Source: Anaeramoeba ignava (lineage: Eukaryota > Metamonada > Anaeramoebidae). From it: DNA of 64,000 bases. The notes beneath the pieces were generated by a model. The model did no database searches, was not told the origin of the DNA, and saw only the letters and a program-made list of their open reading frames with translations. Positions within the stretch are counted from its first letter, which is position 1. Each line of letters opens with the position of its first letter. The translations under genes and the position numbers were made by a program. Location: NCBI GenBank assembly GCA_028826165.1, contig JAPDFW010000125.1, positions 38,501 through 102,500 of the forward strand. Reading direction: 5' to 3'. Positions 12,201 through 23,374 of this stretch are shown here, in pieces.

Positions 12201-14786
12201 ATCAATTTTTAAATCAATTTGTTAATATTTAAATCAATATTTAAATAAATATTTAAATAAATATTTAAATAAATATTTAAATCAAATTTATAATCAAATT
12301 TAATCAATTTTTAAATCAATTTTTAAATAAATATTTAAATAAATATTTAAATCAATATTTAAATAAATATTTAAATAAATATTTAAATCAAATTTATAAT
12401 CAATTTTTAAATCAATTTTTAAATCAATATTTAAAAAATATTTAAATAAATTTTAAATATTTAAATCAATTTTTAAATCAATTTTAAATCAATTTTACAA
12501 TCAAATTTATAATCAATTTTTAAATAAATATTTAAATCAATTTTTAAATAAATATTTAAATCAATTTTTAAATAAATATTTAAATCAATTTTAAATAAAT
12601 ATTTAAATCAATTTTTAAATAAATATTTAAATCAATTTTTAAATCAAATATTTAAATCAATTTTTAAATAAATATTTAAATCAATTTTATAATCAATTTT
12701 ATAATCAAATATTTAAATCAATTTTTAAATCAAATTTTTAAATCAATTTTATAATCAATTTTTAAATAAATTTTTAAATAAATTTTTAAATAAATATTTA
12801 AATCAATATTTAAATAAATATTTAAATCAATTTTAAATAAATATTTAAATCAATTTTTAAATCAATTTTATAATCAATTTTATAATCAATTTTTAAATAA
12901 ATTTTTAAATCAATATTAAAATCAATATTTAATCAATTTTATAAATAAATTTTATAATCAATATTTAAATAAATATTTAAATCAATTTTTAAATCAATTT
13001 TTAAATAAATATTTAAATAAATATTTAAATCAATTTTATAATCAATATTTAAATCAATTTTATAATCATAATCAATTTTATAATCAATTTTTAAATCAAT
13101 TTTTAAATCAATATTTAAATCAATATTTAAATCAATATTATAATCAATATTTAAATAAATATTTAAATCAATTTTATAATCAATTTTATAAATAAATTTT
13201 TAAATAAATATTTAAATAAATTTTTAAATAAATATTTAAATAAATTTTTAAATAAATATTTAAATAAATATTTAAATCAATTTTATAATCAATTTTATAA
13301 TCAATTTTATAATCAATTTTTAAATCAAATTTTAAATCAATATTTAAATCAATATTTAAATCAATATTATAATCAATATTTAAATAAATATTTAAATAAA
13401 TATTTAAATCAATTTTTAAATAAATTTTTAAATAAATATTTAAATCAATTTTATAATCAATTTTATAATAAATTTTATAATAAATTTTATAATCAATTTT
13501 ATAATCAATTTTATAATCAATTTTATAATCAATTTTATAATCAATTTTATAATAAATATTTAAATAAATAAATACAATCAATGCTTTATCAAAAATTTCA
13601 AAAGTTGATTCAATTTCAAATTGAGTTAAAATTTCTTGACGAATTATTTCATCAATATTAATTTCAAATGCAGAATTATTTCTGATATAATGATTTATTA
13701 TTTTTGTTGATGTTGTATGAATAGCTTTCTTTTCAGTTTCTGAAGGAAATTGTTGGAAATGACCTGATAATTTTTTATATTGAATTACCTAATTTTTTGA
13801 TATAATTTTTGATATAAATATAAATATAAATATAAATATAAATATAAATATAAATATAAATATAAATATAAATATAAATATAAATATAAATATAAATATA
13901 AATATAATTATAAATATAAATATAAATATAAATATAAATATAAATATAAATATAAATATAAATTTAAATATAAATATAAATATAAATATAAATATAAATA
14001 TAAATATAAATATAAATATAAATATAAATATAAATATAAATATAAATATAAATATAAATATAAATATAAATATAAATATAAATATAAAATAAAATAAATA
14101 TAAAAAAATATAAATATAATTTAAAATAAATATAAAAATAATGTAAAATAAAATAAATATAAATATAAATATAAAATAAAATAAATATAAATATAAATTT
14201 AAAATAATAAAAATATAAATATAAAAATAATATAAATATAAATATTTAAAATAATATAAATATAAATATTTAAAATAATATAAATATAAATATAAATATA
14301 AATATAATTATAAATATAAATATAAATATAAATATAAATATAAATATAAATATAATTATAATTATAATTATAAATTTAATTATAATTATAAATATAAATA
14401 TAAATATAATTTTAATAAATATTATTTTTACATCTCTAATAAAAAGTGGAGATTCAACTGAATAAATGCTTTCACAAAATTTTATAAAACAACTAATACA
14501 ATATTTATCAGTAATAACTTCATAAAGTTTTTCATTTGTAGTTTCTTTAATAATTTGATAAATTAATTGGTGTTGTTGAGATTTATCAGTTTTAATTTCT
14601 AATTTTTTAAAAAAGAAAAAAATAAATAATAAATTAAAAAGAAAAAAAAATTTTTTTACTTTGATTATTTTCATTTTCATTTATGTTTTGATTTATATTT
14701 TCATTTATATTTTGATTTATATTTTGATTTATATTTTCATTTATGTTTTCATTTATATTTTCATTGTTTTGATTTGTATTTGACAT
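9258..14786 (-). CDS. RGS domain plus DUF547 domain protein
   Basis: Seven exons (14786-14660, 14598-14432, 13788-13576, 10671-10540, 10463-10052, 9821-9589, 9521-9258) with GT-AG introns sum to 1548 bases, a closed frame of 515 residues. An Asn/Ile/Glu/Gln-rich N-terminus is followed by an RGS fold at about 50-205: FIKFCESIYSVESPLFIRD, FEINIDEIIRQEIL, STFEIFDKALI and NDSLFPRFKDSLKY. The last three match the helices of RGS proteins that stimulate G-alpha GTPase activity. After a charged linker comes DUF547 (PF04784) at about 270-470: EIERKAFFLNIFHLLLLHIS, YKIGGYKFSLDDIRFGIF, then YDPRINFVVSY and a C-terminal FNLPKELSYLAKDF. DUF547 has no settled function. It would couple G-protein signalling to an unknown activity. 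Intron 3 is 2.9 kb of satellite. The alternative is two genes, but phases match at every junction. Confidence 0.87.
10672..13575 (-). repeat. 2.9-kb intron of the RGS-DUF547 gene, 10-bp satellite
   Basis: GT at 13575-13574 and AG at 10673-10672 on the minus strand. The 2904 bases are built from ATTTAAATCA, ATTATAATCA, TTTTAAATCA and ATTTAAATAA units, a near-perfect 10-base period. The intron lies between two halves of the RGS domain. Confidence 0.9.
13789..14431 (-). repeat. Intron of the RGS-DUF547 gene, AAATAT hexamer array
   Basis: GT at 14431-14430 and AG at 13790-13789 on the minus strand. About 640 bases of TAAATA units, with a more diverged part at 14090-14270. The repeat is quite unlike the 10-bp unit of the next intron of the same gene. 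Confidence 0.85.
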
Positions 14787-14902
14787 TTTTTAAATTATTT
14801 AGAAAAAAAAAAGAAAAAAGAAAAAAAATGAATTTGGAAAAAGATTTTTTTTTTTTAATTTCAAAAAGAAAAAGAAAAAGAAAGAGAAAGAAAAAGAAAA
14901 AG

Positions 14903-17900
14903 TTAATTTGAGTTGGAATCATCATCAAGAATTGGAAGAGGAATTTGTAAAATATCATCATGAGTCAAAGAATTACGAGGAGTAAGTTTTGAAGAACTTT
15001 CTGAATTTTGAATTTTAATTTGAATTGGATTTTGAATTTGGTTTTTATTTTGATTATGATTATTAGCGAAATCAGAATTCCATTTTTCAACATTATTATC
15101 ATCATCATCATCATCATTATCATCATCATTTTCATCTTTTTCATCAGTCTCATCTTTTTGGTCTGTTTCATCATCAGTTTCTTTTGCTTCAGTTTCAATT
15201 TCTTGATTGTTTGAATTTTGATTTTTTTTTGGATCATTATCATTATCATTATCATCAATAATAATATTATCATTTTCAAAACCATCTTTTTGATTTTGAC
15301 TTTTAGTGTTTGAATCAATATGAGAAGTATTATCATTATCGGAAGAATTAGAATCATTGATCTCATCAAGTTCAAGATCAGTCTTATTTGGCTGAGAAGT
15401 TGTTCTCGGAAGATTTTTTCTCTTTCCATAACCTTTGACAATATACGAAATTGCGAAAGAAAGAAGAACAAGAGAAACAAAGACGCAAATTGAGAAAAGA
15501 ATAACGCCGAACACTTTGAGGCCTAAGGAAAGAAAACCCAGAAGAAGGAGATAGAGCCCAATCACGAGGATATCATAGGCTGAATAGTTGATAGTGTGGA
15601 TGATGTGGTCTTGATGAGGCTTCATGATGACTGTGAAAAGAATCATAAGCAAAATGAGGACAAATACAATCCATCCGTTTGCTTTGAAGAAAAAAAGAGC
15701 GCCGACTATGAGAATAAATTTGAACGTGATATCAACAAGTTCCCACCAATAACGGTTTTTTTGGAAACGCAGATACATCCATCCATAAAGCTTGGCGTGC
15801 TTAAGCGAGAATTGATGTTTCTTGACTCTGTAGAGAATAAACACAAATAAAAGCGGGATTAAAACAACATAAAGAATAACCGCAATTATGAACAGGACAA
15901 GAAATTTGTTCCATTTAGAGCTTCCCAGAATGATTGTTGGGTCGCTGTTCAGTGTTTTTTGTCCGTCGCCTTGAGTCGTGTATGAAAAAGGTTTCAAGGC
16001 TATAAATGCTAAAGGAATAAACATGAATTTGAGAACAATTGATGATGAATACACAAGTTTGTTCTTGAATTTCTCCATCTTCTCAAGCTTTCGTGTGTTG
16101 TGGCGGTAATACAACCGCGCAATAAGATAGAACAATCCATATCCAGCTAGGAAATAAAACGGAAGGAAAAATGCAATAAGATATTTGTCGTAAAACGTGA
16201 AATTCCATGAGCATTCAGGACTTGCAAGTGCGTCAAGATTGAAACAGAAAATACCAAAGAAATATCGGAAGAAATTCTTGATAACATCAGGAAATGGAAG
16301 ACTCATCGAGAAAACAGCGCCGAAAAGCTGGAAAAATGTTCCTAAGATGTTGGTAGCGGGAAAGTTCACACCAACACCGCTGAATCGGAAAAGAAGCGCA
16401 CAGATCACAATCAGGAAGATTATAAACGCAAGAAAGATTGCCCATGTGTTTTTCGGACATTTTTTGCAATCGTAATTGAAATGGAAATATCCAGGAATGC
16501 AATTATAACAAAGGGAATTAGGATCTCTTCCAAACGCGCATTTGTCTGCGCCAGGACAGATGTCTGGGATTTGAGATGAGCAGATGTAGCAGAAGGATTG
16601 TCCAAGCCCATCGTTGAATTGCCCTGCAGGACATGTTGTGCAGAATGTTGATCCTGGATCTGCTGCATATGTTCCTGAAGGACATTGTGTGCATTGCACT
16701 GTTTTTTGCTGGTTTGTGTATGTTCCTGATTCGCATGGTGTGCAATATTGTGTGTCTCCCTCGGAATACTTTCCTTCAACGCATCCAAAACAACTCGACC
16801 AATTCGATCCAAAATATCCTGGTGGACAATTGTGCAATTTGATTGCAAAAGCATCGTATTGTTCTGATTGATCCCGTAATCCGTTCCATGCTACAAACTG
16901 CGGGGATCTTGCCAATCCAACAAGAACAGGTACTGTTTCGTTATTAAAAACAACTGCATTCGCTCCTCCGCCAATAATCCCGGAAACAATAATCTCGCTC
17001 ACATTAGGGTTGAATAAAATGAAATAGGATTGCATATAATAAATATCTTCAGGATCACTTGCGTAATTGTAGAGATAATTCCCGCTCAATGGGTTTCCTC
17101 TTCCCGTTACAAACACCTGTTTTTGGTTATCAAAAAGAATGGAAAACACAGAATCGGAATGCATATCAGAGCCAAGATACGAAGAATACAACAACTGCGA
17201 GAAATTCCAATTATATTTCGCAATAAAACCATCAGATAAATCAGTGTAATTAGGCTGGAATCCATCCGTTGTATTAGGCAAATTGGTTGAGAATGTTGAT
17301 CCTCCAATCCACGCAAATCCGTCATCATCATAAACAACCACAAGACAACGATCGTTTTCATCCCCTTCATAATATTCTTTGTTCCAAATGTCTGTGAAAT
17401 TTGTCTGATTAACAATAACAAGAAAACAAGCAACAGTTGTGTATATTTTCTTGCCATGCATATCCGGTAACAACTCCCGCGCAGTGGATCCAACAAGAGC
17501 AATTGCCTCGTGACTAGGATTAAATGCTATTGAATAAATATGAGTGAACAATCCTCCATCCAAACAAATAAAATCTTGCAATTTGGTTGCATTTTCATCG
17601 AGCTTCAAAAAAACTGCTGATTGTCCTTCAACTCCAATGCATCTTTCATTAGTACTTTCTTTGTTAGTATCGTCCATAGGGAAATATCCTTCGGAATCTG
17701 CAGAAATATAAATAGAATCATTCACAAGAACCAAATCAGTTGCAATTAAATTTCTTGTTCCGCAAACTAAAGTTGAGAAAAGCATTTCTTGTCCGTCGTT
17801 TGATAACTTGAAAAGTACTATCTGGTTCGCTTCATATGTGCCGCATGAGCTCATATATGCATTAGTTGATGTTGGGAAATCTCCATCAAACATCTTCAAA

Positions 17901-20900
17901 TATTTCCCAACAATAACAGGATTATCTTTCGAATCAAGAACAACTTTGATTCCTTCTTCAACTGAACGTGTTCCAATATAAGTTGAGAATAAAATTGACA
18001 ATCCATCCGGCGCAAATTTAACAACAAATATATCATTTCCTCCTGAATAATATTGATTCAATGGATCAACAACAGGGAAATCTCGACTGTTGGTTGTCCC
18101 AATAACAAACATATTGTTGTTACTATCCATTGCCAAACTATATGCAGAATCAGTTGTTCCTCCTCCAAGAAAAGTTGAAAATCCAGGATCGATAATAAAA
18201 TTGTTGGAACTTGTTTGGAATTTTCGATCGTTAATTTCAAATCCAAATATTAAATGTTTCTGTATCATTTTCTCACTTGTTTTTGTTGATTCGATAGAGA
18301 TGATTGAATATTTGCATTTTAACTTTTCTCCGTTTTGGAACGCAATAGGTTTTGATTCCCCAAAAAGTTTTTTACTTGTGTTTTTTTCAAAGAAATTCAG
18401 GGTTTGTTTTTCAGAATTGAAAATGAAGTCAACATCTTCGTTAGCTTCTTTTGCTTCAGAATATGTGTATTTCCATTTGATTTGTGAAAGGATATCCTTT
18501 GTGTTTTGTTGTGTTTTCGAATGGAAAACAAATTCACTTTTAAGTTGGCTTCTTCTGTCGAGTTTAAAATGCAAATCAACATTGGGATACACATTTTCAT
18601 ATCTAATTTCTTTGAATGTATCCAAGTTTTTAAACCAATTAGATGAATCTTTTCCAATCATAAAATTAGCTTTTCCGATTGTTTTTTTTGATGAAATGTT
18701 GTTGAGATTGCCGTTAATTGGTTTCATTTCGATTTTTCTATTATTGATAATGAAAGTAATTGATTCATTGGTGAAAAATACTTCTCCTGCACCAAGAAGT
18801 TTAGCGATAAATTTGATGTTTGATTGTGAGTTGTTTTGGATTATGTTTTCAACAATAACAACAGGGAGAGGATTGAATGTTTGATTTGGAGGAGAGTATT
18901 GAAAATTTGATTTAAAATTTGATCTAAAATTTTTATATAAATTTTAATATAATTTTGATATAAATTTTTATATAAATTTTAATATAAATTTTGATATAAA
19001 TTTTAATATAAATTTTGATATAAATTTTGATATAAATTTTGATATAAATTTTGATATAAATTTTGATATAAATTTTATTATAAAATTAATTATAAATTTG
19101 ATTATAAATTTGATATAAATTTTTATATAAATTTTTATATAAATTTTGATATAATTTTTGATATAAATTTTGATATAAATTTGATTATAAATTTAATTAT
19201 AAATTTAATTATAAATTTAATTATAAAATTAATTATAAAATTGATTATAAATTTGATTATAAATTTAATTATAAATTTGATTATAAATTTAATTATAAAT
19301 TTGATTATAAATTTGATTGTAAAATTAATTATAAAATTGATTATAAAATTAATTATAAATTTAATTATAAATTTTGATATAAATTTAATTATAAATTTGA
19401 TTATAAATTTGATTGTAAAATTGATTATAAATTTAATTATAAATTTAATTATAAATTTGATTGTAAATTTAATTATAAATTTGAATATAAAATATAATTA
19501 TAAATATAATTATAAATTTAATTATAAATTTTTAATATAAATTTAATTATAAATTGATTATAAATTTAATTATAAAATTTGATTATAAATTTGATATAAA
19601 TTTTTGATATAATTTTTATATAAATTTGATTATAAATTTAATTATAAATTTAATTATAAATTTAATTATAGATTTTGATTGTAAATTTAATTATAAATTT
19701 GATTATAAATTTAATTATAAATTTAATTATAAATTTAATTATAAATTTAATTATAAATTTAATTATAAATTTGATTATAAATTTAATTGTAAAATTGATT
19801 ATAAATTTGATTGTAAAATTAATTATAAATTTAATTATAAATTTTGATTATAAATTTAATTATAAATTTAATTATAAATTTAATTATAAATTGATTGTAA
19901 ATATAATTATAAAATTGATTGTAAATATAATTATAAAATTGATTATAAAATTTTTATATTTAAATTTTTGTTATAAATTTAATTATAAATTTGATTATAA
20001 ATTTGATTATAAATTTGATTATAAATTTGATTATAAATTTTTATATAAATTTGATTGTAAATTTGATATAAATATGATTATAAATTTGATATAAATTTAA
20101 TTATAAATATGATTATAAAATTAATTATAAATTTAATTATAAATTTAATTATAAATATGATTATAAAATTAATTATAAATTTAATTATAAATTTGATTAT
20201 AAATTTGATTGTAAAATTAATTATAAATTTAATTATAAATTTGATTATAAATTTGATTATAAATTTAATTGTAAAAATTGATTATAAATTTGATTGTAAA
20301 TATAATTATAAAATTGATTGTAAAATTAATTATAAATTTAATTATAAATTTGATTATAAATTTAATTATAAATTTGATTATAAATTTAATTATAAAATTG
20401 ATTATAAATTTAATTATAAATTGATTGTAAATATAATTATAAAATTGATTATAAATTTAATTATAAATTTTATTATAAATTTGATTGTAAATTTAATTAT
20501 AAATTTAATTATAAATTTAATTATAAATTTAATTATAAATTAATTATAAATTTAATTATAAATTTAATTATAAATTTAATTATAAAATTTAATTATAAAT
20601 TTGATTGTAAATTTAATTGTAAATTTGATTATAAATTTGATTGTAAATTTAATTATAAATTTAATTATAAATTTGATTATAAATTTAATTATAAATTTAA
20701 TATAAATTTTTATATAAATTTTTATATAAATTTAATTGTAAATTTAATATAAAATTGATTATAAATTTAATATAAAATTGATTATAAATTTTTATATAAA
20801 TTTGATTGTAAATTTGATTGTAAATTTGATTATAAATTTAATTGTAAATTTAATTATAGATTTTGATTGTAAAATTGATTATAAAATTTTTATATTTAAA

Positions 20901-21133
20901 TTTATAATTAGATAAGGCTTAAATTAGGAATTAATTTTTTGCTTTGTGATTTAATTTGAAAAATTTAAAGAAATAAATTACTCGAATTGATTTTCTTTTG
21001 ATTCGAAATTTCTAAAAACGTTTTCTGTAAAAAAATCAGTTGAATAAATTGAACTTGAACTTGAACTTGAACAAAAAATTTTGATCAAAAATGAAGATAA
21101 AAAAAGAAGAAAAATTTTAATTGTGAATGACAT
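14903..21133 (-). CDS. Receptor-like protein: bacterial-type SBBP ectodomain, Cys-rich repeats, about nine membrane spans
   Basis: Exon 1 (21133-20982) encodes a signal peptide and a six-Ser run. A 2.06-kb intron separates it from exon 2 (18923-14903). The total is 1390 residues, phase-consistent. The N-terminal part matches the DUF7948 module that precedes SBBP repeats in bacteria (VIVENIIQNNSQSNI, GEVFFTNESITFII, YENVYPNVDLHF). SBBP beta-propeller repeats follow (STFLGGGTTDSAYSLAMDSN, FVIGTTNSRDFP, LYSSYLGSD). Next is a Cys-rich ephrin-receptor-like region (CPPGYFG, CPSGTYAADPGSTFCTTCPA). Then come about nine hydrophobic helices, starting NTWAIFLAFIIFLIVICALL, and a long acidic Asp/Asn/Glu cytosolic tail. 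Exon 2 has clearly richer codon use (more G and C at third positions) than its neighbours. A surface sensor or adhesion role is inferred. An N-terminus at 18727 would lose the signal peptide and half of the first module. Confidence 0.87.
18924..20981 (-). repeat. 2.06-kb intron of the SBBP gene, AAATTTAATTAT satellite
   Basis: GT at 20981-20980 and AG at 18925-18924 on the minus strand. The array is made of 12-base units ATAAATTTAATT, ATAAATTTGATT and ATAAAATTGATT, changing near 18930-19180 to ATAAATTTTGAT. It lies immediately after the signal-peptide exon. Confidence 0.9.
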
Positions 21134-21476
21134 TAGTTTTTGGTTTAAAAAAACAAATGCAAATTTCTCAATATAATTTTGTGTTTAACTTTTTAAACTT
21201 TTTAAACAAGAAAAGAAAATAAAAAGGGAATAATTATATAAAACAAAAATAAAAGCGAAAGTGTAAAAAAAAAATGAAAGAAAAGAAAAATAAAAAATTG
21301 ATCTTTTTTTTTTAAACTGAAAAAAAATTTCTATTTAAACTGTTCAAAAAAAAAAAATAATTTTTTAAATGACGTATTTAGTTATTAAATTATTAATTTA
21401 TTTTTAAAAATTACTCAGTTTTATTTTTTATTTAAATTTTTTTTTTCTTATTGATCAATTAAAAAAAAAAATTTAA
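21134..21476. other. Intergenic spacer between SBBP and coiled-coil genes
   Basis: AT-rich, with A and T runs, and no coding or tandem-repeat signal that I can see. It contains the 3' flank of the coiled-coil gene and the upstream region of the SBBP gene. Confidence 0.5.
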
Positions 21477-23179
21477 TTAATTCTTCTTTATATTTTGATT
21501 TTGATTTGGATTTTGATTTTGATTTGGATTTATATTTGTTTCTTGTTTTGTTGGTGTTTTAGGTGTAATTCTATTTAATAAAATTCTAATTTCATTTAAT
21601 TCAGAATTAATTAAATTTTGATTTTCTTTTAAAATTCCATTTTCAATTAATTTTAATTTTTCTGTTAATTTTGAAATAATTTCTTTTTGATTTTGAGTTT
21701 GAATTTGTTTTCTTTGAATTAAATCTCGATTTTTTTCTTTTAATTGATTAATTTGATTTGTAAATTTTGAATTTTCATTTTTAATTTTATCTAATTTTTC
21801 ATTGATAGATCTTATATTTTGATCTTTTTTTTGAAGATCTTGATTTAATTTTGAATTTGAATCTGTTAAAAGATTAATTTTTTGATTTTTATTTTTAATA
21901 ATTTCTTGAAATTCTTCAGCATTTAAAGGAGATTTTCTTTTTAAAAAATTAGGAGAAATTTTTTGATTTTTAATTGGATTTTGATTTGGATTTTTAATTG
22001 GATTTTTAATTGGATTTTGATTTGGATTTTTAATTGAATTTTGATTTGAATTTTTAATTGGATTTTGATTTGAATTTTTTGAAAGAAACATTATTTTTGT
22101 ATTATATTCTTCAATTTCTTGATCTTTTTGTTCAATTATTTTCTTTAAAGAAATGATAACTTTTTCTAAATGATCATTTTTTTCTAACAAAATTGTATTT
22201 TGATGGGATTTATTTTTAAGAAAACCTTCTAAAGAATTAATCCTTTCTCTTAATTGTTTTGAAATATTTTCCTTTTCAATTAATTCTTGATTCATTTTAC
22301 TCTTAACAATATTAATCAAATGTAATTGTTTTTCAAGATGAACAATTTTTTTCTTAAAGATATCATTTGATTTAGTTAAATTTTCAATAACTTTGCTTGC
22401 AGTTTCAAGTTGTGAAAAAATTTTTTCCAATTCTTTAGTTGTTTGAGCAAAAGTTGTTTGTAAAGAAAATAACTCTTTTTTTGATGATTGTAATTGGGTA
22501 TTTAATTGCTGAATTTCTTCCTGTTTTTGTATAATTTCTGTTTCTTTGTTTTGAATAACTTTTCCTAGTTCCTCATTTTGTTCTTCAATGTTACATTTCA
22601 AAGTATCAATTATTGCATTTTTTTTTTCATTTTCTTTTTTTAATCTATCATAATCACTATAAGAAATATTAAGATTATGCTGATATTGCTCAAGGATTGT
22701 TAATTGTTTTTTGAGTTCTTTCATTTGTGATGCATTTTTATCCAGTTTCTTTTGTATTTGTTCAAAATAATGAGTTTCATTTTCAAGTTGAATTTTTAAA
22801 TTATCAATTTCTTCATTTAATTTTTCATTTTCTTCTTGTGATTCTGAATTTTGTTTTCTTAGAATTTTGCAATCTTTAAGCACACTTTCTAATCTATCTT
22901 TTAATGCAATTTCTTTTTCTTCTAATTGTTTATTTTTCTCTTTAAAATTTTGTATTTTTGTTTTCATATTTGAAACTTTTTTTTCTTTTTCTTTTTCATT
23001 TTCATTTTCATTTTCTTTATGATTTTCTTTTTCTTCGTTTAAATTAGTTTCTTCTTTATTTTTCTATTTATTTTAATAATTTAAATTTTTATTTTTAAAT
23101 TAAATTTTTTTCTATAATTTAATTTTTTAATTTTTACTTTTTCTTGATTTTTTTGAAATTTTTCAAAATTTTTTGACAT
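21477..23179 (-). CDS. Long coiled-coil protein (golgin/SMC-like, family unknown)
   Basis: Exon 1 (23179-23138, MSKNFEKFQKNQEK) and exon 2 (23063-21477) join in phase 0 across a 74-base GT-AG intron, giving 542 residues. After a Glu/Lys/Asn-rich start, almost the whole chain is heptad-like and charged (LKDRLESVLKDCKILRKQN, LEEKEIALKDRL). There is no membrane span or signal peptide. A break near residues 335-375 holds a repeat of the type NQNPIKNP, with 9 or so units, followed by FLKRKSPLNAEEFQ and renewed coiled coil. The C-terminus is an Asn/Gln/Pro tract. Such proteins tether membranes or build cytoskeletal or centrosomal structures. No diagnostic domain identifies which, so function stays open. 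It shares a 195-bp divergent promoter region with the CARMIL-like gene, another hint of a cytoskeletal setting but no more. Confidence 0.8.
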
Positions 23180-23374
23180 GTTTTTTTAAAAAAATCTTTT
23201 ATAAAAAAATGTAAATATCACAAACTAACAAAAAATAGAAAAAGAAAATAGAAAAAGAAATTAAGAAATTACAAGAAAAAAAAATGAAAAAAAAAATGAA
23301 AAAAAAAAGCAAAAAAAAATTTTTTCATTTTTTTCATTTTTTTTTTCCATTTTTTTTATATTTAAAATTTTAAA
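23180..23374. promoter_or_regulatory. Divergent promoter region, coiled-coil and CARMIL-like genes
   Basis: On the plus strand TTTTTTCATTTTTTTCATTTTT and a CCATTTTTTTTATA run lie 20-60 bases before the ATG at 23375. On the minus strand a weaker ACATTTTTTTATAAAAG precedes the ATG at 23179. Confidence 0.4.

Noticed and set aside
14965-15480. 171-residue minus-strand frame in the tail of the SBBP gene
   Set aside because: A +1 frame shadow of the acidic tail, rich in Met, Ile and Lys only because of the codon pattern.
18090-18884. 264-residue plus-strand frame opposite the SBBP gene
   Set aside because: Antisense shadow; the minus strand has a clear domain and signal-peptide logic, and this frame has no recognisable motif.
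19181-20543. Plus-strand frames of NLIINLII type
   Set aside because: 12-bp satellite of the SBBP intron without codon-level variety.
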